A stretch of 64,000 bases of DNA from Fibrobacter sp. UWB4 (GCF_002210345.1 NZ_MWQI01000001.1:434001-498000); one strand, 5' to 3'. Shown: positions 31,864 to 40,692, counted from the stretch's first letter. Notes: generated by a model from the letters alone, not told the origin. Numbers and translations: made by a program.

Positions 31864-33069
31864 ATGCTCCTTTATTTTATGAATAAAAGAATTTTATCAT
31901 GCGTTTTATTGTCTGCGGGTGTTGCTTTTGCTGAGGCTCAGCCTAAATTTGACCTTTCGGGAATGGTGATGGTGCATGCCTATGCCGACTGGAATACTGA
32001 TGAAACGAAGGTGACGCATCGTTTTGAATCCATGCTTGATTTAGATTTTGACTTTCATTACAATGAACGTTGGTCGGCGTGGCTTGAACTCGAAGCGATG
32101 GGGATGGCGATGAATGGAATGGAGGGTATGGAAGGTATGGAGGGAATGGACATGGGCGATGGTTCGACCATGGATCCGGTCAACCCTGCGGTTATTTTTA
32201 ACGGAGCGTATATTCAATACACTCGCTCGGAGCGAACTTTCTTCCGTATCGGTGATTTGAATTTTTACGAAGGCCTGTTCAAGAACTATTATGATTTTGG
32301 AGACCCTCGCGATGATGCGGCAGGTATGTCGCAAAAGACAATTCGCGGTCTAGAGTTTCAATGGAACGGCTTGCAGCTTGATGTTGGCTTTGGCACCGCT
32401 AGCAATGACCAAAGTTGCTTTTACCACTTTATGTTTGGCGAGTACATGGGAATGGATTGTAAGGATGGCTACACGTATGAGGTTCACACCGCCTACAACT
32501 TTGAAATTGCCGAGCAAGTTTTCCATCCTTATTTTGCCTATAAAAGCTACCAGCGCAAGGACTATAACGAACTCTACGCGGGCTTAGATTTATCACTTTC
32601 GTTTGAACCATTCGCCTTCCACGGATTGTACGGATTCCACTCCGTGTTCCTTGCGAGCGACGATGCGGTTTCGTATCATGCTCTTTTGGCGGAACCGTCG
32701 TTCGAAATTTCGAGATTCTGCATTATCGGTTCATTATTTTATGCGTTTATTGATGATCCGGTACGCACTAGCCTTGAAATAACGAGCCGACCGGAATACT
32801 TTTTTGCGGCCATCGAGCCAAGCGTTGCTTTGAATGAATATTGGACGATTGGTGTTCCGCTAGAATTACATACAAATACATTAGATAAAAAAGACGACTT
32901 GGGTTCGGTACGTGTTGGCGGACGATTCTACTTTAATGTTCCTGATTTCAAAATCAACGTAATTTCGATGGTGCTTGCTGATATTCCGTATGGCGATGAT
33001 TGGTCAATCGAAGAGAATAAAGATGATCCTTCCTTTATTTTCGGCGTAGAAGCGATGTTTGATTTCTAG
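31864..33069 (+). CDS. Met-rich outer-membrane-type protein
   Basis: This is a 401-residue exported protein, or 396 if started at the second ATG (31879, MNKRILSCVLLSAGVAFAEA), which gives a cleaner signal peptide. Alternating aromatic/polar strands throughout and a C-terminal FGVEAMFDF ending in Phe suggest an outer-membrane beta-barrel. Residues ~78-104 are Met/Gly-rich (MGMAMNGMEGMEGMEGMDMG), resembling the Met-rich segments of copper-resistance proteins such as CopB/PcoB. Copper or another soft metal is therefore a reasonable guess, not a demonstration. A GGAGC/GCTCC hairpin overlaps the first ATG and could attenuate expression relative to the lipoprotein upstream. Confidence 0.7.
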   Translation: MLLYFMNKRILSCVLLSAGVAFAEAQPKFDLSGMVMVHAYADWNTDETKVTHRFESMLDLDFDFHYNERWSAWLELEAMGMAMNGMEGMEGMEGMDMGDGSTMDPVNPAVIFNGAYIQYTRSERTFFRIGDLNFYEGLFKNYYDFGDPRDDAAGMSQKTIRGLEFQWNGLQLDVGFGTASNDQSCFYHFMFGEYMGMDCKDGYTYEVHTAYNFEIAEQVFHPYFAYKSYQRKDYNELYAGLDLSLSFEPFAFHGLYGFHSVFLASDDAVSYHALLAEPSFEISRFCIIGSLFYAFIDDPVRTSLEITSRPEYFFAAIEPSVALNEYWTIGVPLELHTNTLDKKDDLGSVRVGGRFYFNVPDFKINVISMVLADIPYGDDWSIEENKDDPSFIFGVEAMFDF

Positions 33070-33077
33070 AGGTGCAC

Positions 33078-33422
33078 ATGAAAAAGATTCTATTGCTCTG
33101 TATTTTGCTGAGTTCCTTTGCAATGGCCCGTTTTGACTGCTGTGCGCGAAAGCGTGCAACTATTAAAAAACAAGAAACTTCATTGACTTTTTCGGTGGGA
33201 GTGGTCCGTGATGAAGATGAGTCCCTGCTGAAGAAGGCTTCATCTTCGCTTGCCAAGGAATCTATCACATTACAGATAAAAAAGTGGGATACTCAGGAGC
33301 ATGCCAACGAGGCGCTTGCCAAGGGCTTTGTGGATGGCCTGTATATCGATAGTCTTTGGTTTAACTCGGATTCCGATAAGAAAGAAGTTCTCTTGAGGCT
33401 GAAAAAAGAAATAGGAAAGTAA
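33078..33422 (+). CDS. Small exported hypothetical protein with CC motif
   Basis: This 114-residue protein begins MKKILLLCILLSSFAMA, with GAGGTG 3-4 nt upstream of the ATG. After cleavage the mature protein would start RFDCCARKRATIKK, with a vicinal Cys pair close to the N-terminus that could bind metal or be redox-active. The remainder is a charged alpha/beta region (TLQIKKWDTQEHANEALAKG) without a recognised family. It follows the Met-rich protein by 8 nt, so the three genes from 30435 form one probable operon. The CC pair and neighbours fit an envelope metal-handling theme (inference). Confidence 0.7.
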   Translation: MKKILLLCILLSSFAMARFDCCARKRATIKKQETSLTFSVGVVRDEDESLLKKASSSLAKESITLQIKKWDTQEHANEALAKGFVDGLYIDSLWFNSDSDKKEVLLRLKKEIGK

Positions 33423-33468
33423 AATCGGCTGTCGCGCGGTCTTTGATTTTTTCTATCTTTGCCAAGCT

Positions 33469-34884
33469 ATGGTTGATGCTATTTTAAATAGGTTCTATAA
33501 ACCTTCGAAATTCAAGAAGAACGGGGACGTGAAGGATGTGCTCGTGGTGGCACTCCCGATGCTTCTGTCGATGTCGTTTGATACGTTCATGACGTTCATC
33601 GACCGTTTGTTCCTCTCGAAGCTTGGCCCTGCCGAAATGAATGCGGCGCTTGGGGCGGGGGCGGTGCAGCTTGCACTCACGATGTTTTTTACGGGCGCGA
33701 TTAGCTATACGACGGCAATGGTGGCTCAGCGCTTGGGTGGTAAAAAACGCTGGGATTGCGCCCGCGTGTTCATGCAATCGGTGTACTTGTCGCTGATTTC
33801 TGTGCCGCTTTTGTACCTCACAATTCCGTTGGGACATTTTGCGTTTGGACTGGAGCATTTGCCGGCCGACCAGCTTGAATACCAGAAGACGTATTTCAAT
33901 ATTTTGATGTTTGGCGGCGTGATCAACTTGTTGCGTAACGCGGCTCCGTGTTTCTTTAGCGGTATTGGCGAAACCAAGGTCGTGATGAAGGCTGCTTTCG
34001 CTGGCATGATTGTGAACGTGGCGTGCAACTTTGTGTTGATTTACGGCTACGGTCCGATTCCTGCGATGGGCGTTGCGGGCGCTGCTTATGGCACGCTTAT
34101 TGGCAATGTGGTTTCTACGGTGATTCTGTTTGCGAAGTTCTTTAGCAATAGCTGCCACCGCCGTTTCCGTACGCGTTTTGCGTTTGCGTTTAGCTGGCCG
34201 TTGACTCGCGAACTTTTGCAAAAGGGCATTCCGTCTGGCGTCGAGATGTTCTTGAACATGGCGGCGTTTCAGTCGTTGATTTTGATGTTCCATGCGCTCG
34301 GGCCTGAGGCGGCGACCGCTTCTTCGATTATGTTCAACTGGGACTTGGTGGCGTATGTGCCGCTGATGGGACTGGAGGTCGCGTCGACAAGCTTGGTGGG
34401 GCGTTACGTGGGCGCCAAGAATGCTGCTGCGGCAACACGTTCGACTTATTCCGGGCTTAAGCTTGGCTGGGGCTATTCCTTGGTGATGGGTATATTCTTC
34501 ATCTTCTTGCCGGGAGTGTTGACTGATATCTTTAAGCCGGATGTTGCTGGAGCGACGGATAGTGCGCTTGCGATTTTTAATGCGGCTCGCCCGATGAGCA
34601 TGTTCATGTTGCGGATTGCGACGTTCTACATTTTTGTTGAAGTCTTGCTCGTGATTTATGCGGGTGCGCTTCGCGGTGCGGGCGATACGGTCTGGGTGAT
34701 GTTCGCTTGCGGTATCATGAACTGGTTCGTGGCGATTGCCTTGTACATCGTGGCTTACGTCTTCCATTTGCCGGCCCATTACGCTTGGATTGTGGTAGTT
34801 GCCGTTTATAGCACGGCTCCGCTGATTTTCTGGCGTCGCTGGAAGAGCGGAAAATGGCGCAGACACGTGATGAACGCTAAGTAA
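33469..34884 (+). CDS. MATE family efflux transporter
   Basis: This is a 471-residue inner-membrane protein with about 12 hydrophobic helices in two repeats. It begins KDVLVVALPMLLSMSFDTFMTFIDRLFLSKLGPAEMNAA, typical of NorM/DinF-type exporters; the second half starts LTRELLQKGIPSGVEMFLNMAAFQSLILMF (both given in outline). Such proteins export drugs or metabolites using Na+ or H+ gradients. Substrate unknown. TATCTTT lies 8 nt before the ATG and there is no ribosome-binding site, so the gene probably has its own leaderless transcript despite being 46 nt from the operon upstream. A strong terminator follows. Confidence 0.92.
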   Translation: MVDAILNRFYKPSKFKKNGDVKDVLVVALPMLLSMSFDTFMTFIDRLFLSKLGPAEMNAALGAGAVQLALTMFFTGAISYTTAMVAQRLGGKKRWDCARVFMQSVYLSLISVPLLYLTIPLGHFAFGLEHLPADQLEYQKTYFNILMFGGVINLLRNAAPCFFSGIGETKVVMKAAFAGMIVNVACNFVLIYGYGPIPAMGVAGAAYGTLIGNVVSTVILFAKFFSNSCHRRFRTRFAFAFSWPLTRELLQKGIPSGVEMFLNMAAFQSLILMFHALGPEAATASSIMFNWDLVAYVPLMGLEVASTSLVGRYVGAKNAAAATRSTYSGLKLGWGYSLVMGIFFIFLPGVLTDIFKPDVAGATDSALAIFNAARPMSMFMLRIATFYIFVEVLLVIYAGALRGAGDTVWVMFACGIMNWFVAIALYIVAYVFHLPAHYAWIVVVAVYSTAPLIFWRRWKSGKWRRHVMNAK

Positions 34885-34942
34885 AGCTCGAAAATCGTAG
34901 ATTCGGGGGCTTTTTTACAACTTTTAACTAGGCTTATCGAAG

Positions 34943-34979
34943 TGCTGTAGGTATATTTATAAGACCTGCGGCATTTTTG
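34943..34979 (+). terminator. Rho-independent terminator of the MATE gene
   Basis: TGCTGTAGGT (34943-34952) pairs over 10 bp with ACCTGCGGCA (34964-34973), followed by TTTTTG. A weaker hairpin (AGCTCGAA...GGGGGCTTTTTT) precedes it at about 34884-34917. Confidence 0.85.
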
Positions 34980-35032
34980 TTTTTGGTGTGGGCTATTTTT
35001 GCAGAGGTCGTGGGTGAGGATTGGAATTGGAT

Positions 35033-36418
35033 ATGAAGAAAAATCACGTCATTGCGGGCTTCGTTGCGCTCGCATCTATCGCTTTTGCTGCGCCGCCGTC
35101 TAATTTTAGCGGCTGGGAACTCGTTTTTGAAGATAATTTTGACGGCTCATCTTTGGATAAAAAGAAGTGGAACCCGACTTACAACTGGGGTCCAACGCAC
35201 AACCACCGCGCCTATTGTGCCGAAGAAAACGTAATTGTATCCGATGGTACACTCAAGCTCAAGGGCGAAAAGAAAAAGCATCCAAAGGCTACGGGAGACC
35301 GTTCCAAGGCAAAGTTCAACAACAAGGAAATTCCTGTCGATTACACTTCGGGCGCTATTGACACCAAGGGCCATTTCGAAGTCAAGTACGGCTATATTGA
35401 AGGCCGCTTCAAGGCACCCTCACAAAAGGGAACCTGGCCTGCATTTTGGACTTTGCAAGACGGCTGGCCTCCAGAAATTGACATTTTGGAAATCCCCGCA
35501 TCGCGCAAGCAGCATCATTACTATCTGCATTACACCGACCCGAGTTGGTACAACAGTCATGGCTCGGCGTGGGATCACGAAGCTTCTTTTGGCGGACATA
35601 AGGACGACAATGTGGACCGCTCGGCGGATTTCCACACGTATGCAGTAGAATGGGACGAGTCTACGCTTAGCTTCTATTTTGACGACAAGAAGTTTGCAAG
35701 TTACAACCGCCCGACCGAAATCAAGCAGCTTTCGGCTCAGTACATCATCGTGAATTTGGCGATTGGCGGCTGGGCGGGCGACGATATTGAAATCACGGCG
35801 GACAAGCCTGCATATTTCGAAGCGGACTGGGTGCGCGTGTGGCAGGCGAAACCCGCAAAACCCGATACCGTGCGTATTTTCTCGATGAACTTTGGTACGT
35901 GCATGACGCGAACTGCCGAGAACAAGCTTGCGCTAGGCGACTGTAGTGGCGATAACGCGATTGCGACGATGACTCCGCTTTCATCGACGACTTACCGCAT
36001 CAACTTTGGCGATATCTCGCTTGATACGCCGAATGAATCAACTGAGGCTGGCATAACGATGAGCCTTTACAAGTGGAACGGCGGCGCTCACCAGAAAGTG
36101 GCTATGGAAAAGCAATCGGGTTACGAAGGCAATGTAGTCCGCATGAAAATGCAACACAGCAATATGTACCTCCGTGCAACGACTGACGGTGAACGCGTGG
36201 TGCAAAGCTGGGCTGATGACTGGGAATGGAACCAGATGTGGCGCTTGCTCAAGTCTGGTGATGAAATCCCGACGAAGGACCCGTCTGTTGGAATCCACGA
36301 GACTGCGCGGACGATTGCCCCTGCTTATGGCGCCAAAGTTTTCCGCAAGAACGGGATGCTTTACGTGCAGTTCGGCGAATCCCGCGCCTACGATTTCAAA
36401 GGCCGTATCATTAAATGA
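35033..36418 (+). CDS. Glycoside hydrolase family 16 enzyme with C-terminal accessory domain
   Basis: This 461-residue secreted enzyme has a signal peptide (MKKNHVIAGFVALASIAFAA). The GH16 jelly roll spans about residues 26-275 with the catalytic motif EIDILE (nucleophile E148, Asp150, acid/base E153), preceded by TWPAFWTLQ and followed by FHTYAVEWDESTLSFYFD. GH16 enzymes cleave beta-1,3/1,4-glucans, laminarin or related galactans; subfamily cannot be fixed here. Residues ~285-415 form a beta-trefoil-like accessory region (GTCMTR...LALGDCSGDNA...WNQMWRLLK), possibly carbohydrate-binding. The C-terminal tail (YGAKVFRKNGMLYVQFGE...FKGRIIK) resembles a sorting domain. Start chosen for the signal peptide. 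Confidence 0.9.
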   Translation: MKKNHVIAGFVALASIAFAAPPSNFSGWELVFEDNFDGSSLDKKKWNPTYNWGPTHNHRAYCAEENVIVSDGTLKLKGEKKKHPKATGDRSKAKFNNKEIPVDYTSGAIDTKGHFEVKYGYIEGRFKAPSQKGTWPAFWTLQDGWPPEIDILEIPASRKQHHYYLHYTDPSWYNSHGSAWDHEASFGGHKDDNVDRSADFHTYAVEWDESTLSFYFDDKKFASYNRPTEIKQLSAQYIIVNLAIGGWAGDDIEITADKPAYFEADWVRVWQAKPAKPDTVRIFSMNFGTCMTRTAENKLALGDCSGDNAIATMTPLSSTTYRINFGDISLDTPNESTEAGITMSLYKWNGGAHQKVAMEKQSGYEGNVVRMKMQHSNMYLRATTDGERVVQSWADDWEWNQMWRLLKSGDEIPTKDPSVGIHETARTIAPAYGAKVFRKNGMLYVQFGESRAYDFKGRIIK

Positions 36419-36420
36419 TT

Positions 36421-36473
36421 GTCATGCCCGCCGGAGCCTGAACTGAGCGAAGTCGAAGTAAGCGGGCATCTCC
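36421..36473. repeat. REP-like inverted repeat (GTCATGCCCGCC type)
   Basis: GTCATGCCCGC at the left pairs with GCGGGCAT at the right around a loop containing CTGAACTGAGCGAAGTCGAA. Related units lie at 45258-45285 and 56970-57020. Confidence 0.7.
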
Positions 36474-36487
36474 ATCTTGTATAAAAA

Positions 36488-37258
36488 CTACTCTTTTCTC
36501 TTGTATCCGCTGAGCCCGAGTAAAATCAGGGCCGGCGTGTAGAAATACCATACAAAGTTGTTGGCGACTGTGGCCACGATTTCTTGAACGCTGTGGTCGT
36601 CGCCGGTCGCAAGTGAAATGCCTACGCACACGTCGCAGCAGACGAATAGAATCATGCCGCGCTTGATGTTCCTGGCGTTTTTAGTAGGGAAGTATCCCTT
36701 CTTTGGAACTTGGAGGGCAACGGCGAGCGAACAGAATAGGAATGAAGCATAAGTGGCGATAATTGGAACAGTCGGTCCTTCGAAAATGCGGAACAGGTGA
36801 AGCGCGTTCGTGATGAACATGACCGTAAACGGAATAATTAAAATCCACGGTGAACTTTTGTCCGTATCGCTTGTGCGCGTGTGGCGGTAAATGAACAGCG
36901 CTTGCACCACCATGAAAAAGCAGATGCCGAGAAGCGTGTAATCGCTGCGGTGTTCCAACACGTGAGCGTAGTTGTGCATGATTTTCAAACAGAAATCCGC
37001 GCACAAAGCCATAGCGAAACCCGCCTGCAAAAAGTTACGGTCGCGCTTGCAAAGGCAATTCCCGCCAATGAAAAATACGACAATTGTCATGATGGCGGTA
37101 ACGGCGAACTTGGCAATGTTCTGGTAATTGCTGCTTTCGACGAGGCACTGCTCGACAGCACCGCAGTTGTAAAATACAAGCCAGTCTCTCACGAAGAATG
37201 TAATCATGAGAATCCCGACGATGAAAATAAGCGAAGTTATAAGTGTTTTCTTGTTCAT
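36488..37258 (-). CDS. Polytopic membrane protein, possibly YhhN/TMEM86-like
   Basis: This 256-residue protein (ATG at 37258, MNKKTLITSLIFIVGILMI) has about 8 hydrophobic segments. Segments such as FLQAGFAMALCADFCLKIMHN and GMILFVCCDVCVGISLATGD place acidic residues within helices in a way reminiscent of YhhN/TMEM86 lysoplasmalogenase-like proteins, but the match is weak and Cys content is unusually high. It follows the DUF1653 gene by 20 nt, so they are probably co-transcribed. The signal-like N-terminus plus a Cys-rich periplasmic loop (NCGAVEQCLVESS) is notable. Function uncertain. Confidence 0.6.
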   Translation of the reverse strand: MNKKTLITSLIFIVGILMITFFVRDWLVFYNCGAVEQCLVESSNYQNIAKFAVTAIMTIVVFFIGGNCLCKRDRNFLQAGFAMALCADFCLKIMHNYAHVLEHRSDYTLLGICFFMVVQALFIYRHTRTSDTDKSSPWILIIPFTVMFITNALHLFRIFEGPTVPIIATYASFLFCSLAVALQVPKKGYFPTKNARNIKRGMILFVCCDVCVGISLATGDDHSVQEIVATVANNFVWYFYTPALILLGLSGYKRKE

Positions 37259-37278
37259 AACATATAATATAATCAATT

Positions 37279-37518
37279 TTATCCTAATTCGACTTCTTCA
37301 AAACGGTATTTTTGTTTGACGTCTGGATATTTTTCGTGATCAACTTCACTTAAGAACATGGATTTCTCGCGGAGCCAAGCAGTGTTGTCGCCGTAAAGAG
37401 CGCGGTAGATGACGTATTCTTCTTCGGTCTCGGAATGCTTTGCGATTCCTTCGACAATGTAGTAGCGCTTTTTGAAGTGCTTGTAAATGCCGTGTATTTT
37501 AAGTTCTCTGTTTTCCAT
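37279..37518 (-). CDS. DUF1653 domain protein
   Basis: This 79-residue small protein has the full DUF1653 pattern: [47 protein letters not shown] (given as outline of the domain; key residues are KHFK, HSET-EE, YRALYGD and W-R). The fold is a small beta-barrel of unknown function, often found alone or near DNA-repair or mobile genes. Its ATG lies in an AT-rich region with no clear ribosome-binding site. It precedes a polytopic membrane protein on the same strand. No role is proposed. Confidence 0.85.
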   Translation of the reverse strand: MENRELKIHGIYKHFKKRYYIVEGIAKHSETEEEYVIYRALYGDNTAWLREKSMFLSEVDHEKYPDVKQKYRFEEVELG

Positions 37519-37724
37519 AAATTTTATCCCTAGTATTCAATTTTTTTTTCAAGTTTTTGAAACTTGTTACAATTCGTGAAGCCTCTTTTACATCTTACGT
37601 AATATTTTTGAATTGCAAAAAAATATTTGTTTTGCAATTTACCTTATTTCGTGGGAATTCGCAAGAGCTTTTGTTATATTATGACACGTAAAGACGCGAG
37701 TATTTTTGCTTCGGGAGGCGTAAG

Positions 37725-38711
37725 ATGATTTCTTTGAATGACTATCTGTTTTCTGGAAATACGGTGCTGAAAATTTTGCATCAATATTCAAATGATCTCA
37801 GAAACAGCGCTAAGGAAACGCATAATAGCATTGATCTTGCGCATTCGAATTTTTTAATTCAGATTATTGAATTGCTAGAACACAATGACTTCTTGACTTC
37901 GCAATCTCAACGAATAAAAGAATTCTACAAGTACATGACGAGGGAATATCCCTTCTTGGCATTTACGTTCAAAGGACGCATCAAGTCCTTGATTCGTGCT
38001 GAAGAAAAATTCAACGGATATATCCTTGAATATGTTTACGACTATTACAAGAAAAATGGGGTGTTTCCGTCTGAAGCCGAAATTAAAAGTCAGCTAAATT
38101 TTCGTGACCTGATTGCTTATCGAATCGTCATTTCGATGCCTGCTTGCCACATCAAGAAGGGCGAAGACCGCACTGAAGTAGAACGGAAATACCTCTACGA
38201 AATTGCGAATGTAATGCCAGAATTTTTGGAAGAGCGTGGATTTACGCCAGAAATTTCAAGGCATAAGGATGGCGGTCATTGCGACTTGCTAAAAGATGCT
38301 GTCCAGCCGTATTACCATGATTCGGTGGCGACTCCGCGAAGCTCCGGTTACCAATCGTTGCACATAACGATGTATGATAATCTTGCGCGTTGCTATACGG
38401 AAGTGCAACTTAGAACAAAGGATATGGATGACTTTGCTGAAATTGGTGAAGCGAATCACTTCGGTTATGAAAAAACGCAAGAAACGCGTCGTTCCAAGCA
38501 TGACCAAATTCCGAGTGGCGAGTGCGTTTACTTTGACGATGCTTATGAGCGCCTGACGAAATTGCAGGAGCTTGAGCTTTCGAAGCTGGATGTGAACATG
38601 TTCAAGGCCATCAACAACCAACTGATTAACGATGGTTGCGGACTTTTCAGAGGTCGTCAGATTTTGCCGTTCGAACACCTGTCTAGATTCCAAAACGACT
38701 TGATTGATTAG
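37725..38711 (+). CDS. Stand-alone RelA/SpoT-domain nucleotidyltransferase
   Basis: This is a 328-residue soluble protein. The synthetase-type core includes FKGRIKSLIRAEEKF (82-96; substrate-binding basic region), NFRDLIAYRIVI (125-136, with the conserved Asp), SSGYQSLHITMYD (206-218, G-loop region) and EVQLRTKDMDDFAEIGEANHFGYEK (226-250). No HD hydrolase, TGS or ACT domain is present, so it is a small alarmone synthetase-like protein, or one of the related toxins that pyrophosphorylate nucleotides or tRNA. An N-terminal ~75-residue helical region and a C-terminal ~75-residue region are unrecognised. GGGAGG lies upstream of the ATG. The gene stands alone between unrelated genes with no evident antitoxin. 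Confidence 0.85.
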   Translation: MISLNDYLFSGNTVLKILHQYSNDLRNSAKETHNSIDLAHSNFLIQIIELLEHNDFLTSQSQRIKEFYKYMTREYPFLAFTFKGRIKSLIRAEEKFNGYILEYVYDYYKKNGVFPSEAEIKSQLNFRDLIAYRIVISMPACHIKKGEDRTEVERKYLYEIANVMPEFLEERGFTPEISRHKDGGHCDLLKDAVQPYYHDSVATPRSSGYQSLHITMYDNLARCYTEVQLRTKDMDDFAEIGEANHFGYEKTQETRRSKHDQIPSGECVYFDDAYERLTKLQELELSKLDVNMFKAINNQLINDGCGLFRGRQILPFEHLSRFQNDLID

Positions 38712-38757
38712 CGTTCTGGTATGATAGGCTTTCGTTAGTTGTTGCTATAGATAAATT

Positions 38758-40692
38758 CTACTTCACTGTTATTTTTTGCATTTGCGTTCCGCTTGCAGTT
38801 TCTATGCGCACAATGAAATTGCCTTTGCTGAGCACTTCGCTTGCAATGCGGAAGTTTCCGCGGGCGGGCTGCTGTATTTGCAGTACGTTTTGACCTAGAC
38901 TGTTGAACACGCTTATGCAGCGCACGTTGCCCGAGCCGTTATTGATGAACCAGTTGCCGTTTTCATGGTGCAGCAGGTTCCCTGTGAGTGCGCTTCTCGT
39001 GGGGGCTATGGCGTCGATTTGTTTTGGCGTAGTCGTAGTGAGTAGCACCGCGGTGATGGATTTTGCAGGGAGCGTCATCTTGAATCTGTTTATGCTGTAG
39101 CTTGTTGCAGTGGTCGTTCCGCCCTGCGCATTTGCTTCAACTGCGTTCTCTTTCAAGGCGTTGCTTGTGTGCGAAACGAATGTCTCGCCCTTGAGATTCT
39201 GCAAGGTGAGCGTTTTAACCGTTCCGTCGGAGGCAAAGTTCGCAAGATTGAGGTCTATATCTTGTGCGTCTTTTTCGGCTCGGTTTACAAAAATCACTGT
39301 GAGCGAATCGCCCTTGTTACTGATAGAACTGTAGGCGGATACCAGCGAATCATTACTTGAAGTCGACAGCACTCGGTTTGGATGACCATAGCGGCTGAAA
39401 AGGTGCACCGTTTCGTACATGCCGTCGCCCCAGGTCCACGGGGTGAAAATCTCCACACCGTTATCTTGCATGGTGCCAAGGAAAGACGCATAGATGAGCG
39501 CTGTCACCATAGGATCAGAATCGTTCAGGTCGGTTTCGGTAATGCCGAGTGTGATGCCGTGATTCTTGCCGAAGTACTTTTCGAGCCACTGGTTGATGCG
39601 CACGAATATGTATTCCTTGGTAATTTTATTGTCCCAGTTGCCACCGACCATCTTTATGCCGTTTGCGCCGGGATAGTTATAGGTCGTGTCAAACAAGACG
39701 CGGTGCCAATTCATTCGCGATTCGTAATCTTTTTCACTCGGATACCAGTGAATGTCGAAAACATCGAGAAGACGTGTGCCAGAGGACTTTTGCGTCTCGG
39801 CAACTTTCATGATGAAGTATTCTAGCCAGCAGTAATCGCGATCGGGGCCTTTGGGTCTATCCTGTTTGTTGTACGAGGACACGGAGCACCAGAACCATTC
39901 GTTTGCGACCACCGGGCCGGTGAGCTTGATGTCGCCCCAGGCGGCGCGGGCCTTCTTGGCGACATCGATGTAGCGTTCAACGAGAAAGTCTCCCGTGACA
40001 GGCAAATCCAGGTCGGAATGTGTACCGCGCCAGATTTCCATTTCGTTATCCATGCTCCAGTACTTGAATCGGCTCATGTCGAACTTAAGTTCGTCTTTCC
40101 AGTGCGGGATAATCGCTACCGTGGAATCTGCGGGCCATTCCATATTGTAGAGCGAGGCGTCGCCCGCTTTGATGAGCGTCTTGCCGTCTTCTGAGACTTC
40201 GCCGCCGCCCGCAAGGTCGAACGTTTGCGTTGCGTACGTGCCGTGTTCTTGTTTCCAGTTCCAGTCGGGAAAGTTGTAGTCAGTGCTGCTAGCTGCATAG
40301 CCTGTGAGCTGGAAGGCGTACATAGCGTCGACTCCCGGCATCTTGTCGAGTACCTTTTGTGCGGTAATCGCCCAATCGTGCGAGTACACGTTGTTATACC
40401 AGTCGGGGTGAACTGTCATTTTGTGACGCCAATTGTAGCGCGTGGCGTTGTTGCCGTTGTTCGCTCGCAACATGTGGATGCCTGCTTCGAGCATCTGGTT
40501 GATGAAGGCAGACTCTTCTTCGGTCACCTCAGCGTCGCCATCGCTGATTTTGTCGATGTTTCGCCCGTAAAGGTACGGCGAAATTTTCTTGATGCCCGCA
40601 TTTGCATCAACGGTAATGTCGATGGCCAATGTGGGGGAGATAGCAAATAGCGTGCCGAATGCAGCCACTGTGAAAAAATTTGAATATCCCAT
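38758..40692 (-). CDS. Secreted glycoside hydrolase family 44 endoglucanase-like protein
   Basis: This 644-residue protein (ATG at 40692) has a signal peptide (MGYSNFFTVAAFGTLFAISPTLA). The GH44 pattern is visible: KKISPYLYGRNID, MLRANNGNNATRYNW (77-88), acid/base E217 in YWSMDNEMEIW and nucleophile candidate E386 in TLGITETDLND. GH44 enzymes are endo-beta-1,4-glucanases/xyloglucanases of clan-A type TIM-barrels with an added beta-domain; here the beta-domain spans ~440-560. The last ~65 residues (CISVFNSLGQNVLQIQQ...GNFIVRIETASGTQMQKITVK) look like a type IX-style C-terminal sorting domain, supporting surface or secreted location. It is monocistronic. Confidence 0.82.
   Translation of the reverse strand: MGYSNFFTVAAFGTLFAISPTLAIDITVDANAGIKKISPYLYGRNIDKISDGDAEVTEEESAFINQMLEAGIHMLRANNGNNATRYNWRHKMTVHPDWYNNVYSHDWAITAQKVLDKMPGVDAMYAFQLTGYAASSTDYNFPDWNWKQEHGTYATQTFDLAGGGEVSEDGKTLIKAGDASLYNMEWPADSTVAIIPHWKDELKFDMSRFKYWSMDNEMEIWRGTHSDLDLPVTGDFLVERYIDVAKKARAAWGDIKLTGPVVANEWFWCSVSSYNKQDRPKGPDRDYCWLEYFIMKVAETQKSSGTRLLDVFDIHWYPSEKDYESRMNWHRVLFDTTYNYPGANGIKMVGGNWDNKITKEYIFVRINQWLEKYFGKNHGITLGITETDLNDSDPMVTALIYASFLGTMQDNGVEIFTPWTWGDGMYETVHLFSRYGHPNRVLSTSSNDSLVSAYSSISNKGDSLTVIFVNRAEKDAQDIDLNLANFASDGTVKTLTLQNLKGETFVSHTSNALKENAVEANAQGGTTTATSYSINRFKMTLPAKSITAVLLTTTTPKQIDAIAPTRSALTGNLLHHENGNWFINNGSGNVRCISVFNSLGQNVLQIQQPARGNFRIASEVLSKGNFIVRIETASGTQMQKITVK

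Noticed and set aside
33484-34866. 460-codon open frame opposite the MATE gene
   Set aside because: It is Arg/His-rich and low-complexity, as expected for an antisense shadow; the MATE frame has proper helices and a -10 box.
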